Shown here one piece after another: positions 1-8,269 of a DNA stretch of 64,000 nucleotides; position 1 is the stretch's first letter, and every line of letters begins with the position of its first letter. The notes beneath the pieces were generated by a model, which was not told the DNA's origin, did no database searches, and saw nothing but the letters and a program-made list of their open reading frames with translations. Origin of the DNA: Ichthyenterobacterium magnum (GTDB lineage: Bacteria > Bacteroidota > Bacteroidia > Flavobacteriales > Flavobacteriaceae); the NCBI RefSeq assembly GCF_003610635.1, contig NZ_RAQJ01000001.1, positions 558,474 to 622,473 of the forward strand, given 5' to 3'. The position numbers were made by a program, and so were the translations under genes.

Positions 1-584
1 AAAGCCAAGGTATCAACTCCAGTCATAATTTTTAAGCGATTTCCAAAACGATTTTTAATTCTGGTTACATTAGAGATATCTCTTGTCGATTCTTTTACAG
101 CTTCAATATTATTACATTTTAATAACTCATCAAACATATCTAAAGTCACCTCAACTTTATAATCTACTGGATTATTATACACCATTATTGGCAATGACGT
201 GTTGTTGGCAACGGCTTTAAAATACTCAACCGTTTCTCTATCTCCAGATTTATAACGCATTGGTGGTAACATCATGAGACCTTTTGCACCATCTTCTTCT
301 GCTTTTTGAGCTGCCGCAATTGCACCTTTTGTGGTTTGTTCAGCAATATTAATAAGCACAGGAACTTTGTCTTTAACGATGTCAACTGAGGTTCTTGTTA
401 GTATGCGTTTTTCGTCATCACTTAAGGTGCTTGCTTCACCTAAAGTTCCTCCTAAAACAATACCATGCACACCTGCTTCTAATTGCGCTTCGATATTATG
501 TTCAAACATATGCAAGTCTAAAGTATCTTTATCTGTAAACTTGGTTGTTACTGCTGGCATTACGCCTTTCCATTTAATACTCAT
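1..584 (-). CDS. DapA-family aldolase/lyase (dihydrodipicolinate synthase family), 3' end cut by window
   Basis: The first 194 codons of a DapA-like TIM-barrel enzyme are present; the gene runs off the left edge. Visible family marks are the substrate-carboxylate loop around GGTLGEASTL, the tyrosine motif YNNP near residue 137, and the Schiff-base lysine in VKES near residue 165. The start ATG at 584 gives MSIKWKGVMPAV, a normal DapA-type N-terminus. DapA-family members act on pyruvate-derived Schiff bases and include dihydrodipicolinate synthase, N-acetylneuraminate lyase and 1-pyrroline-4-hydroxy-2-carboxylate deaminase. The divergent AraC regulator next door makes a catabolic role, possibly hydroxyproline breakdown, more likely than lysine synthesis. 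That is inference, because the rest of the cluster is outside the window. Confidence 0.85.
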   Translation of the reverse strand, partial: MSIKWKGVMPAVTTKFTDKDTLDLHMFEHNIEAQLEAGVHGIVLGGTLGEASTLSDDEKRILTRTSVDIVKDKVPVLINIAEQTTKGAIAAAQKAEEDGAKGLMMLPPMRYKSGDRETVEYFKAVANNTSLPIMVYNNPVDYKVEVTLDMFDELLKCNNIEAVKESTRDISNVTRIKNRFGNRLKIMTGVDTLA

Positions 585-709
585 AAGTTATTTTTTGATG
601 AAGTAAAATTACTTTATGAAAACGAATATAATTGTTATAGATTTATCCAAATAGAATACTATATTATCCTTATTATTTGTTTAATATATAAAAACGAATA
701 GTATTTGCG

Positions 710-717
710 TAATTTTG
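710..717 (+). promoter_or_regulatory. Promoter -7 box TAATTTTG upstream of araC-type gene
   Basis: TAATTTTG matches the flavobacterial TAnnTTTG consensus and ends 26 bases before the ATG at 744. It lies downstream of an in-frame TTG at 705, so that TTG is unlikely to be in the transcript. A clear TTG -33 box was not established. Confidence 0.5.
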
Positions 718-721
718 AAGC

Positions 722-741
722 ACTGAATCAAGTTCAGCATA
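722..741 (+). repeat. REP-like hairpin in the 5' leader of the AraC gene
   Basis: CTGAA-TCAAG-TTCAG forms a small hairpin directly before the start codon. On the other strand the stretch reads ATGCTGAACTTGATTCAG, nearly the same as the REP-like arm in leuS near 61980-62000. It appears to be a partial copy of the dispersed element. Confidence 0.5.
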
Positions 742-743
742 AA

Positions 744-1595
744 ATGAAAGTTCTTCCTTTTAAAATACCGAAACCAGAATTTGATACACTTATCTTTCAA
801 GAAGACAAGGATGACTTCTTTTTTGACAAACTGCATCAGCACGAAGAAATTCAGTTAAGTTATATTATTGAAGGTGAAGGCACATTAATTGTTGGAGACA
901 CTATAAATTATTATAAGCCTGATGATGTTTTAGTTATTGGTAGTCATATTCCGCATGTTTTTAAAAGTGATATGCAATCCAATAAGAGTTCTCATATGCT
1001 GACTCTCTTTTTCACGGAATCCTCATTTGGAGATGTTTTTTTTCAACTTGAAGAATTAAAAGAATCTAATAACTTCTTTAAACGCAGCAAACAAGGTTTT
1101 AAAGTGATGTCTCATAAAAAATCATTGAAAGCACTTTTTTTTCAACTTAAATCTGCTTCTAAAATGAGGCAATTTATTCTATTATTAGAGTTGCTTCAAA
1201 CTATAAGTAAAGCCAATTACAAAAGCTTGTCGTCTTTTATTTATGATAAAACATACACTGACATTGAAGGGAACAGAATGCGTGATGTGTTTGATTATAC
1301 CATGGATAATTATAACTTCAATATTTCTTTAAACACCATCGCAGAAGTTGCTAATATGACTAAAAATGCCTTCTGTAAATACTTTAAAAAACGAACCAAT
1401 AAAACCTATGTTCAATTTTTAAACGAATTACGAATAGACCATGCGTGCAAACTATTATTAACTCAAAAAGAATTGTCCGTTATAGAAATTGCTGAACGTA
1501 CTGGATTTAACAATCTATCTAACTTTAATAGACAATTTAAAACGATAAAAAGAATGAATCCTTCTGAGTTTAGGAAACAAAAGAGGCTGTTTTAA
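744..1595 (+). CDS. AraC-family transcriptional regulator
   Basis: A 283-residue regulator with an N-terminal cupin-type sensing domain (about residues 15-130, including LHQHEEIQLSYIIEGEG) and a C-terminal double helix-turn-helix AraC domain (about 185-283, with ISLNTIAEVANMTKNAFCKYF and IEIAERTGFNNLSNFNRQF). It is transcribed away from the DapA-family gene, which it probably controls. I start it at ATG 744 (MKVLPFKIPKPEF). A longer frame from TTG 705 would translate the promoter box and a REP-like hairpin. The effector is unknown; cupin-type AraC proteins usually bind a small catabolite. Confidence 0.9.
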   Translation: MKVLPFKIPKPEFDTLIFQEDKDDFFFDKLHQHEEIQLSYIIEGEGTLIVGDTINYYKPDDVLVIGSHIPHVFKSDMQSNKSSHMLTLFFTESSFGDVFFQLEELKESNNFFKRSKQGFKVMSHKKSLKALFFQLKSASKMRQFILLLELLQTISKANYKSLSSFIYDKTYTDIEGNRMRDVFDYTMDNYNFNISLNTIAEVANMTKNAFCKYFKKRTNKTYVQFLNELRIDHACKLLLTQKELSVIEIAERTGFNNLSNFNRQFKTIKRMNPSEFRKQKRLF

Positions 1596-1598
1596 AAG

Positions 1599-1687
1599 TG
1601 TCATTCAAAATAGAAATGAAGAATCTCAATAAAATAAAATTTTGATTTATAACTATTTGAGATTTTTCGACTCCGCTCAAAATGACA
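1599..1687. repeat. REP-like imperfect palindromic element, copy A
   Basis: The ends are TGTCATT and AATGACA, and the interior arms GAATCTCAA and TTGAGATTTT pair. The right half carries TTTCGACTCCGCTCAAAATGACA-type sequence. It matches the element at 34742-34802 in the opposite orientation. It sits between the convergent AraC and PhnA-like genes and could also end transcription from both. Confidence 0.8.
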
Positions 1688-1724
1688 ATTTAATGGAAGT
1701 TTTGACAAATGCCAAGATCTACTT

Positions 1725-2303
1725 TTATATCTTTTTTACGTAATCTGTAATAATAACCGTTAGCGTAGGACCAACTTTACCTTCGATATATTTTTCGTTT
1801 TCATGATCTAAACGAATGTTTCGTACAGCTGTTCCTTGTTTAGCAATCATGCTTGAACCTTTCACTTTTAAATCTTTAATCAATACTACAGAATCTCCAA
1901 CTTGTAGAACGACGCCATTAACATCGCGATGAATTAATTTTTCAGGGTCGGCTTCGCCTTCGCCTGTGGCTTTAGCAAATTCTAGAACCTCATCTTCCAT
2001 ATACATCATATCTAACAAGTCTTGCGGCCAACCTTCATTTCGCAATCTAGAAAGCATTCTCCAAGCTGCTACTTGTACAGCTTGATGCTCGCTCCACATA
2101 CTATCGTTTAAACAGCGCCAATGGTTTACATCTGTAGTCTCTTTGTCTTCAATTTGGCCCACACAAGTTTTACAAGCAAGTAAAGATTTATCTAAGCTTT
2201 CTTCTTTTGCTGGAGCAAGTGTATATACTTGCAAATGTTCGTCATTACTACATAATTCGCATTTATGGTCTGCTCTCTTTTTTAATTCTCTTTCTAAACT
2301 CAT
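1725..2303 (-). CDS. PhnA-domain protein
   Basis: A 192-residue protein with an N-terminal zinc-ribbon-like part (CELC near residue 15, CKTC near 45) and a C-terminal PhnA domain (about 125-192: LQVGDSVVLIKDLKVKG, then AKQGTAVRNIRL and IEGKVGPTLTVI). PhnA-domain proteins are widespread. Despite the name, a direct role in phosphonate breakdown is not established. The start is ATG 2303 (MSLERELKKR). A TTG at 2324 lies inside a TACTTTTG promoter box and is rejected. There is no operon partner in the same pathway; the downstream neighbour on this strand is the REP-like element. Confidence 0.85.
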   Translation of the reverse strand: MSLERELKKRADHKCELCSNDEHLQVYTLAPAKEESLDKSLLACKTCVGQIEDKETTDVNHWRCLNDSMWSEHQAVQVAAWRMLSRLRNEGWPQDLLDMMYMEDEVLEFAKATGEGEADPEKLIHRDVNGVVLQVGDSVVLIKDLKVKGSSMIAKQGTAVRNIRLDHENEKYIEGKVGPTLTVIITDYVKKI

Positions 2304-2321
2304 TATCTCAATTTTATTTTG

Positions 2322-2329
2322 CAAAAGTA
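2322..2329 (-). promoter_or_regulatory. Promoter -7 box TACTTTTG for PhnA-like gene
   Basis: On the minus strand TACTTTTG fits TAnnTTTG and lies about 18 bases before the chosen ATG at 2303. This spacing supports the shorter start. Confidence 0.5.
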
Positions 2330-2338
2330 CATTTATTA

Positions 2339-2698
2339 TTATAAGCTTGCTCTTATCTTTTTTGGTAAACTTTTAACAACCAAATCATACGAATGGTCTA
2401 TTAATTCTGATAATAGTTTAGGTGAAATCTCTCCTTTATAAACCCTAACAGTGTTCCAGTGTTTTTTACTCATATGATAACCTGGCTCGACACTTTCGTA
2501 GGTTTCACGAAGTTCTAATGCATAATCTGGATCACATTTTAAATTAATTGCGGCTTCACCTTTTTCCCAAGTATCTAACCCTGTTAACAAAAACATTTTT
2601 CCAAGCACCTTAAACACGAGAACATTATCATCAAACGGAAAATGTTCTGTGACAGCCTTTTTATTGAGGCAATACTCGTAAAGTTGTTCTATATTCAT
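2339..2698 (-). CDS. MmcQ/YjbR-family protein
   Basis: A 119-residue CyaY-like fold protein of the YjbR family, recognisable from the early motif CLNKKAVTEHFPFDDNVLVFKV, LKCDPDYALELRE, and the tryptophan segment MSKKHWNTVRVY, followed by the terminal helix ending SYDLVVKSLPKKI. Family members are small soluble proteins thought to bind DNA; no firm biochemical role is known. Its start overlaps the end of the DUF4230 gene by four bases (ATGA), so the two are probably cotranscribed and translationally coupled. Confidence 0.88.
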   Translation of the reverse strand: MNIEQLYEYCLNKKAVTEHFPFDDNVLVFKVLGKMFLLTGLDTWEKGEAAINLKCDPDYALELRETYESVEPGYHMSKKHWNTVRVYKGEISPKLLSELIDHSYDLVVKSLPKKIRASL

Positions 2699-3303
2699 TT
2701 AATGAGTTTTTGCGGCTTTTCTTCAATCTTTAAAGCGGAAAAGTCTAGCTCCCAGCCTAACGTTTGTACAATGCTTTCCATCAAACCAATAGTTTGTAAT
2801 GCTTCTTTTTGAGCAGCTTGAATTAAACCACTTTCAGGAATTTTATCATGAATATGTTTCTTTGCTTCTTGGTGTAACTCTGTAAGGTCAGATGCTTCAA
2901 ATTTGTTGAAATACCCATCTTTTTTATCGTAGTAATTAAGGTTAGTTTCTACACTTAGCACTTCAGGTTGAGGAAAATGATTCAGAAAAATCTTCTTTGA
3001 ATCTTTATCTGCCTGTAATTGGATCTTAGACAAATCATAGCCAACATGAGCTTTAGCATTTACAACAACTAACGCCTTTTTTTTGCTGCTTATCATCTTT
3101 AAAAACTTTTCTTTTACATCTTCATAATGATAAATTTCTGCAAAATCTCCTTCAACGGTAATAAATTTACAAACGGTTTTTATTTTATCTAAAAGCAATA
3201 CAGATTGTGCTTTAACTAAACTTTTTTTCTTGAGCGATTTAACATAAGTTACTACAACTAAGCTTAGCAATATTCCAATTACAATTCCTAAAAAGGCTTC
3301 CAT
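2695..3303 (-). CDS. DUF4230 domain-containing membrane-anchored protein
   Basis: A 202-residue protein with one N-terminal membrane segment (about residues 3-18, AFLGIVIGILLSLVVVTYV) followed by a basic stretch and a soluble domain. The pattern LDKIKTVCKFITVEGDFAEIYHY and the later IQAAQKEALQTIGLMESIVQTLGW are typical of DUF4230. The function is unknown. The domain is probably held at the inner membrane. It precedes and overlaps the YjbR gene by four bases. Confidence 0.82.
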   Translation of the reverse strand: MEAFLGIVIGILLSLVVVTYVKSLKKKSLVKAQSVLLLDKIKTVCKFITVEGDFAEIYHYEDVKEKFLKMISSKKKALVVVNAKAHVGYDLSKIQLQADKDSKKIFLNHFPQPEVLSVETNLNYYDKKDGYFNKFEASDLTELHQEAKKHIHDKIPESGLIQAAQKEALQTIGLMESIVQTLGWELDFSALKIEEKPQKLIK

Positions 3304-3359
3304 TATTTTGTTGGTTTATTTTATTATCATAACTCCTAAAGCAATTAGTATTCCAAAAT

Positions 3360-4112
3360 TTAATCTTCTTCTATTTTGTACAAAATAGGCTTACTTGGTG
3401 AAGCGTCATTCTCAAAAGGCGCTATTTGTAAGTTTAAAAAATAACAGCCATCATCTATATTATTAGGTACAAAAATAAACTCAGTTATTGTTGCATCTAA
3501 TCGTAATTTCCCTTTAGTATTCCAAAATGCGTTGTGTGATAAAAGTTCGCCATTATCTTTCTCTTTATCTACACTTGGTAAGTCTATTAATAAATGCTTT
3601 ATCCCTTTCTTTTTAAGGTACTCTGCAGCTTCTTCTAACACATAGGTTGGATTAGTATTTGAATATTGTTTAGACAATTTTTCAGTTGTATTTGGTATTG
3701 TACGAATAATAATAGCATCTCGCTTTTTGTTGCCTAAAGCAAATTGAAGTTGTTTTTTAGAAATTACAAAATCGTCTTCATGTTTTTCTGGAGCAACTGT
3801 AACAACTTCTGCCAAAAAGAAAAACTGCTTTAAATTTTTATTTATAGAGTGTACTTTTTCTGTAATATGACCAGCACATTCTGTATGTGTTCCGTGTGCA
3901 TGAGGATTAAACTGAATACTATTAAAATTAACAGATGCACCTTCTTTTACAGCTACTGTTAAATCATCAAATACAACAGGTTTAATACTTGGCTCGTCTA
4001 AATACCATGCATTTACATTATTTTTTGAAGCTTTAAGCGGAATAGAAATATCTAATGGTTTTGATAAATCTATTTTAAGTTTTTTAGAATTGTATTGAAT
4101 GGTTGCGAGCAC
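3360..4112 (-). CDS. Cyclase-family metal hydrolase (kynurenine-formamidase-like)
   Basis: A 250-residue member of the cyclase family (PF04199). The metal-binding signature HAHGTHTECAGH near residue 72 corresponds to the HxGTHxD/E pattern. The late section LSHNAFWNTKGKLRLDATITEF is the usual second half of the active site. Family members hydrolyse N-formylkynurenine or related amides and lactams, or act on polyketide rings; the substrate here cannot be read from sequence. It lies 56 bases upstream of the DUF4230 gene on the same strand and could be the first gene of that operon. Confidence 0.82.
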   Translation of the reverse strand: MLATIQYNSKKLKIDLSKPLDISIPLKASKNNVNAWYLDEPSIKPVVFDDLTVAVKEGASVNFNSIQFNPHAHGTHTECAGHITEKVHSINKNLKQFFFLAEVVTVAPEKHEDDFVISKKQLQFALGNKKRDAIIIRTIPNTTEKLSKQYSNTNPTYVLEEAAEYLKKKGIKHLLIDLPSVDKEKDNGELLSHNAFWNTKGKLRLDATITEFIFVPNNIDDGCYFLNLQIAPFENDASPSKPILYKIEED

Positions 4113-4117
4113 TTTTT

Positions 4118-4149
4118 AGTCGTCAGTTTACAGTATTTAGTTGTCAGTC
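4118..4149. repeat. Short degenerate AGT(C/T)GTCAGT direct repeat
   Basis: The blocks AGTCGTCAGT and AGTTGTCAGT flank TTACAGTATTT between the hemW and cyclase genes. It looks like simple-sequence intergenic filler and no function is evident. Confidence 0.4.
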
Positions 4150-4199
4150 AAACAAAACACCAAATTAGTATTGCTTTTTAGTAAAAATAAGAATTTCAA

Positions 4200-5333
4200 T
4201 TAGTTTATCATAAATAAGTTTGAGGCAATTCCATCAATTAAAAATTGACCTTTTTGCGTTGTTTTTAATGTATTATCTGTATTAGAAACTTCAAGCAATC
4301 CTTGTGATATATACTCTTTAGCAGTGCTTAATAAATGTGTTTTATAACTAGCTCCAAACACTTGCTCAATAGTTGTTAAAGAAATACCCCAAATGGTTCT
4401 CAAACCTATCATTATCGATTCGTTAAAGCTGTCATTTTTTGATAAGGTTTCTATCTCATTTGGTAAAATTCCTACAGCAATACTTCTAATGTATTTAGAA
4501 TTGTTTCTAACATTCCAGCTGCGTTGCTTGCCATTAAATGAATGTGCAGATGGACCGATTCCTAAATACGGTTTTCCTAACCAATAACTCGTATTGTGTT
4601 TAGAAAAATAGTTAGGCTTTCCAAAGTTTGAAATCTCATAATGTACAAAGCCTTGCTTTTGGGTTTCGACAACTAAAATATCAAATTGTTCCTGAGCTTG
4701 TTGCTCATCTAAACTTGGGTATTTGCCTTGTTTTATAAATGCATCTAAAGCTGTTTTTGGTTCTACAGTTAGTGCATAGCTTGAGATGTGATTAATGTCA
4801 AAACCAAAAGCAACATTCAAATTTTCTCGCCATTGTTGATTGCTTAAATTAGGGATTCCGTAAATTAAATCGATTGTGATATTATCAAAGTAACGAGTTG
4901 CCGTTGATAAACATGCTTTAGCCTCAACAGCATTGTGCGCTCGATTCATGAGTTTTAAATCGTCTTCAAAAAATGATTGAACACCTATGCTTAAACGGTT
5001 TATTGGTGTATTTGCTAAATCGTTTATTCGTTGATTGGTTAAATCGTCAGGATTCGCTTCTAAAGTGATTTCTGGAGTATCAATTACTTGATAATTCTTG
5101 TAAACTGAATTAATTATTAATTCTATTTCATCGTTAGATAATAATGAAGGTGTTCCGCCACCAAAATAGATGGTTTCTATAGTATGGTTTTCAAGTTCAT
5201 CTTTGCGTAATTCTAATTCTTTTATTAGCGCATGTATTAACTCATTTTTCTTTTTAAAAGATGTTGAAAAATGAAAATCACAGTAGTGACATGCTTGTTT
5301 ACAAAATGGTATGTGAATGTAGATTCCTGCCAT
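4200..5333 (-). CDS. hemW: Radical SAM heme chaperone HemW
   Basis: A 377-residue radical SAM protein. The cluster-binding CxxxCxxC is C11, C15 and C18 in IPFCKQACHYCDFHF, and the glycine-rich SAM motif is YFGGGTPSLL near residue 57. The order continues with LEANPDD, NRLSIGVQSF and the HemN C-terminal domain (GIGPSAHSF; MIGLRTIWGIS). HemW carries heme for insertion into haem proteins and is often misnamed coproporphyrinogen oxidase. It lacks the extended N-terminus of true HemN. Its ATG overlaps the stop of the upstream DUF3667 gene (TAATG), which indicates coupling. Confidence 0.93.
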   Translation of the reverse strand: MAGIYIHIPFCKQACHYCDFHFSTSFKKKNELIHALIKELELRKDELENHTIETIYFGGGTPSLLSNDEIELIINSVYKNYQVIDTPEITLEANPDDLTNQRINDLANTPINRLSIGVQSFFEDDLKLMNRAHNAVEAKACLSTATRYFDNITIDLIYGIPNLSNQQWRENLNVAFGFDINHISSYALTVEPKTALDAFIKQGKYPSLDEQQAQEQFDILVVETQKQGFVHYEISNFGKPNYFSKHNTSYWLGKPYLGIGPSAHSFNGKQRSWNVRNNSKYIRSIAVGILPNEIETLSKNDSFNESIMIGLRTIWGISLTTIEQVFGASYKTHLLSTAKEYISQGLLEVSNTDNTLKTTQKGQFLIDGIASNLFMIN

Positions 5334-6073
5334 TATACAGATTTAAGCCATACTATTAGAAAAGAAATTCCATAACCTAAAAACATATAAAGTACAATAG
5401 CGAAAAAATAAACTAAAAAGGTTTTTATAATAGTCAATAAGCTTTTCTTCTGAAAAAATGACGAAAGCGCATACAGAACATAAACAAGTAGTAATATAAA
5501 AGGCAACATTTTATATTGAGGATTTCCAAACTTGAGTCCAAATATCATAAGTGTAGTAATTATGATATAGAAACCAACTATATAGAATGAAACGGCTAAA
5601 TATTCAGGTAAAGAATATTTTTTAAAGAAAAAAACTTTCATCATAATGGCAAAAGAAAACACAAAAGTAAAAATGATATTATTAATGTTTTTTGCCATAA
5701 ACACACCTGCTTTATTAAACAGACTTATGTCTAAAGATTCATGTTGAACCTGTGCAATGTTTTGCATAGGATCATAGTTTAAAAGCGTTTTAACAATTAC
5801 ATAAATAATAGTTGTTAATATAAAAAATGAAACTGGCTTATAATAAGTTTTTCGTTTACCACATAAAAAATCTCTAAAAAGCTTTCCTGGATTTACAATC
5901 AATGTTTTTATTGTTCTCCATAAAGGAGCATCAAGAGAAAACATTGCATCAATAATATCATTAAATGTTTCAGAAAAAGTAACTTTGTTTATGGAAGTAC
6001 GTTGCCCACAATTTTCACAGTAATTACTAGTAATTTTTGAATCACAGTTTTTACAAGTTTTAAGATTATCCAT
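5333..6073 (-). CDS. DUF3667 membrane protein with N-terminal zinc ribbon
   Basis: A 246-residue integral membrane protein. The N-terminus has paired cysteines CKNCDSKITSNYCENCGQRT (residues 7-26), a zinc-ribbon pattern common in DUF3667. An amphipathic stretch (SETFNDIIDAMFSLDAPLWRT) and four to five predicted membrane segments follow. The function is unknown. It lies between ruvC (five bases upstream) and hemW (one-base TAATG overlap), so it is probably part of one transcript with both. Confidence 0.85.
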   Translation of the reverse strand: MDNLKTCKNCDSKITSNYCENCGQRTSINKVTFSETFNDIIDAMFSLDAPLWRTIKTLIVNPGKLFRDFLCGKRKTYYKPVSFFILTTIIYVIVKTLLNYDPMQNIAQVQHESLDISLFNKAGVFMAKNINNIIFTFVFSFAIMMKVFFFKKYSLPEYLAVSFYIVGFYIIITTLMIFGLKFGNPQYKMLPFILLLVYVLYALSSFFQKKSLLTIIKTFLVYFFAIVLYMFLGYGISFLIVWLKSV

Positions 6074-6078
6074 AAAAA

Positions 6079-6633
6079 TTATTTCTTAATGCGATTTTCG
6101 TTTTGCTTTACAAAAGCACTCCATCCAGAATAACTCTTACCAACCTCAACGCGACCTTCATTATAAAAATGACATACAGCAGCTGCTAAACCATCCATAG
6201 AATCTAAGTTTTTAGGCAAGGTTTTTAAGCCTAATAAACTCTGAAGCATCTTAGCTACTTGCTCTTTACTCGCATTACCATTTCCTGTAATTGCCATTTT
6301 TATTTTTTTTGGCGCATACTCTGTAATTGGTACTTCTCGGCTTAAACCTGCTGCCATAGCAACACCTTGAGCTCTTCCTAATTTTAACATAGATTGTACA
6401 TTCTTTCCAAAGAAAGGTGCTTCAATGGCTATTTCATCTGGATGATGAGTATCTATAAGTTCAACAGTACGTTCAAAAATAAGCTTGAGTTTTAAGTAAT
6501 GATTGTTGTACTTTTTTAAATCTAGCTCGTTTAATTGTATAAATTGCATCTTCTTTCCAACTACTTTTATGAGTCCGAAACCCATTATGGTAGTTCCTGG
6601 ATCGATGCCTAGTATAATTTTTTCTTTGCTCAT
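6079..6633 (-). CDS. ruvC: Crossover junction endodeoxyribonuclease RuvC
   Basis: A 184-residue Holliday-junction resolvase. Acidic active-site positions are visible as D11 in ILGIDPGTT, the glutamate in IAIEAPFFGKN, and the aspartates in NLDSMDGLAAAVCHF. The family motif LKLGRAQGVAMAA is present. RuvC works as a dimer with RuvAB in recombination repair. The start is ATG 6633, which overlaps the stop of the preceding barrel gene as TAATG. A TTG at 6642 would add only three codons and is not preferred. Confidence 0.94.
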   Translation of the reverse strand: MSKEKIILGIDPGTTIMGFGLIKVVGKKMQFIQLNELDLKKYNNHYLKLKLIFERTVELIDTHHPDEIAIEAPFFGKNVQSMLKLGRAQGVAMAAGLSREVPITEYAPKKIKMAITGNGNASKEQVAKMLQSLLGLKTLPKNLDSMDGLAAAVCHFYNEGRVEVGKSYSGWSAFVKQNENRIKK

Positions 6634-7268
6634 TAATCGCAATATTGACAGCCACTTAACGAAAACGTAACACCAAAGGTTACATTAAGTAAATTACCAT
6701 TAAACGAACCATAACCTTTAGTAATTGGATCAAAATCTTTTCCGAGACCTAAAATATAAGATACATCTGTATAAATAGACATACGTTTGGTTATACCATA
6801 ATGCACTTCAAATCCAGCCATAACATTTAAAAACGACAGCTTATTTGCACCGTAATTTCCTAAAGGTTTTACAAATGAAAATCCTGGTCCTGCATGTGCT
6901 TCTACACCTAAGCGTTCTGGTAAAAATGTAATTGATTGTGTTGGATCATAAACAAATTGTGCATTAATACGAGAATAATTAGCTTTAAACTCTGCAGTAT
7001 TATCTGCGTTTGAAAAACGATTAAAACCAAAATCTAATTTTGCACCAAACTGTGGTTTAAACATACGTTGAAAACCTAAATTAACTGTAGGAAAGTTAAC
7101 TGATTTACCTTCAAACCCATCAACAAAACCAGATTGTGATGGTCCATTTAAACCAATTGCTATTTGAGCTTTCCATTTATTTATATCTCTTTGCGCAAAT
7201 GCAAATGTTGATACAAACAATAGCAAAGCCATTATTTTATACGTTTCGTTTTTAAAATTTGAGGTCAT
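6633..7268 (-). CDS. Outer-membrane beta-barrel protein
   Basis: A 211-residue secreted protein with a signal peptide ending near TFAFAQ (residue 26). The rest consists of alternating amphipathic strands rich in Gly, Phe and Tyr, such as VNLGFQRMFKPQFGAKLDFGFN and RMSIYTDVSYILGLGKDF, with an aromatic end segment LLNVTFGVTFSL. This is the usual look of a small porin/OmpA-type barrel of about eight to ten strands. The last residues SGCQYCD hold an unusual cysteine pair after the final strand. It is the first gene of the run into ruvC, DUF3667 and hemW. Confidence 0.75.
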   Translation of the reverse strand: MTSNFKNETYKIMALLLFVSTFAFAQRDINKWKAQIAIGLNGPSQSGFVDGFEGKSVNFPTVNLGFQRMFKPQFGAKLDFGFNRFSNADNTAEFKANYSRINAQFVYDPTQSITFLPERLGVEAHAGPGFSFVKPLGNYGANKLSFLNVMAGFEVHYGITKRMSIYTDVSYILGLGKDFDPITKGYGSFNGNLLNVTFGVTFSLSGCQYCD

Positions 7269-7294
7269 GTTATAATAATGATTTATTTTGTACT

Positions 7295-8269
7295 ATGCAT
7301 TTTGGAAGCCTTCCTTACAAAACTAAACAATTCTTTTTTGTGCTTATTAAATTAAGTATTGTTGTTGGTGCTTTTTATTTTATCTATCAAAAACTTCTTG
7401 ATAATGAGAACTTAGATTTTAGAACATTTATTGAGTTTTTATCTAAAAATGATGTGCTTTCGTTAAAAAACGTTGGGTTTTTATTGATTTTAACCTTTTT
7501 AAATTGGTTTTTTGAAATTGTAAAATGGAAAACACTAGTTGGCTCATTTAAAAGAATAGCATTCAAAAATGCATTAGAACAAAGTTTAGGTGCTTTAACA
7601 GCATCTCTATTTACACCAAATAGAGTTGGTGAATATGGTGCGAAAGCTATTTATTATCCTTCAAAAAACAGAAAACAAATTCTCTTACTCAATTTACTTA
7701 GCAATATTATGCAAATGAGTGTTACTGTTTTATTTGGTATAGTAGGCTTGTATTTTTTTAAAACGCAATATGAATTGGACATCAATTATTACAAAGTCTC
7801 TCAGTTTTTAATTATTATTTTAGTAGTTAGTGCATTTGCTATTCTAGGATTAAAACAGACTAAGTTTAAACTTAAAGGGTTTTTAATTGAAACCATTAAA
7901 GCTTTTTTTAAACACCTGCCAAGAAAAATTCATGTTCTTGGGTTTCTATTTTCCTTAATTCGTTATTTAATTTTTTCATTTCAGTTTTATTATTTACTTC
8001 GCATTTTTGGAGTAGATGTTTATTACGGTAATGCTATGATTGTTATTACAACTATGTATTTATTAGCATCTATAATTCCGTCCATTTTTATTTTTGACGT
8101 TGTTGTAAAAGGCAGTGTTGCTGTATATTTGTTTTCTATGGTTGATGTTAATGAGTTTACAATACTTAGTATTGTTATGCTTATGTGGTTGCTAAATTTT
8201 GTATTGCCAAGCATTTTTGGTAGTTATCATGTGCTCAATTTTAATCTCTCGAAAAACAATACTAAATGA
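7295..8269 (+). CDS. Flippase-like / lysylphosphatidylglycerol synthase TM-domain protein
   Basis: A 324-residue polytopic membrane protein with about eight hydrophobic segments. The family marks are the LNWFFEIVKWKTLVG segment and GALTASLFTPNRVGEYGAKA near residue 105, typical of the UPF0104/LPG-synthase transmembrane superfamily. There is no C-terminal aminoacyl-transferase domain, so it is not an MprF enzyme; relatives are suspected lipid or glycolipid flippases. The start is taken at ATG 7295 rather than a TTG at 7259 that lies inside the divergent barrel gene. Its end overlaps the next glycosyltransferase by four bases (ATGA), suggesting both act on one lipid-linked product. Confidence 0.82.
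   Translation: MHFGSLPYKTKQFFFVLIKLSIVVGAFYFIYQKLLDNENLDFRTFIEFLSKNDVLSLKNVGFLLILTFLNWFFEIVKWKTLVGSFKRIAFKNALEQSLGALTASLFTPNRVGEYGAKAIYYPSKNRKQILLLNLLSNIMQMSVTVLFGIVGLYFFKTQYELDINYYKVSQFLIIILVVSAFAILGLKQTKFKLKGFLIETIKAFFKHLPRKIHVLGFLFSLIRYLIFSFQFYYLLRIFGVDVYYGNAMIVITTMYLLASIIPSIFIFDVVVKGSVAVYLFSMVDVNEFTILSIVMLMWLLNFVLPSIFGSYHVLNFNLSKNNTK

Noticed and set aside
705-743. TTG start for the AraC gene
   Set aside because: It precedes a TAnnTTTG box and runs through a REP hairpin; ATG 744 gives a normal family N-terminus.
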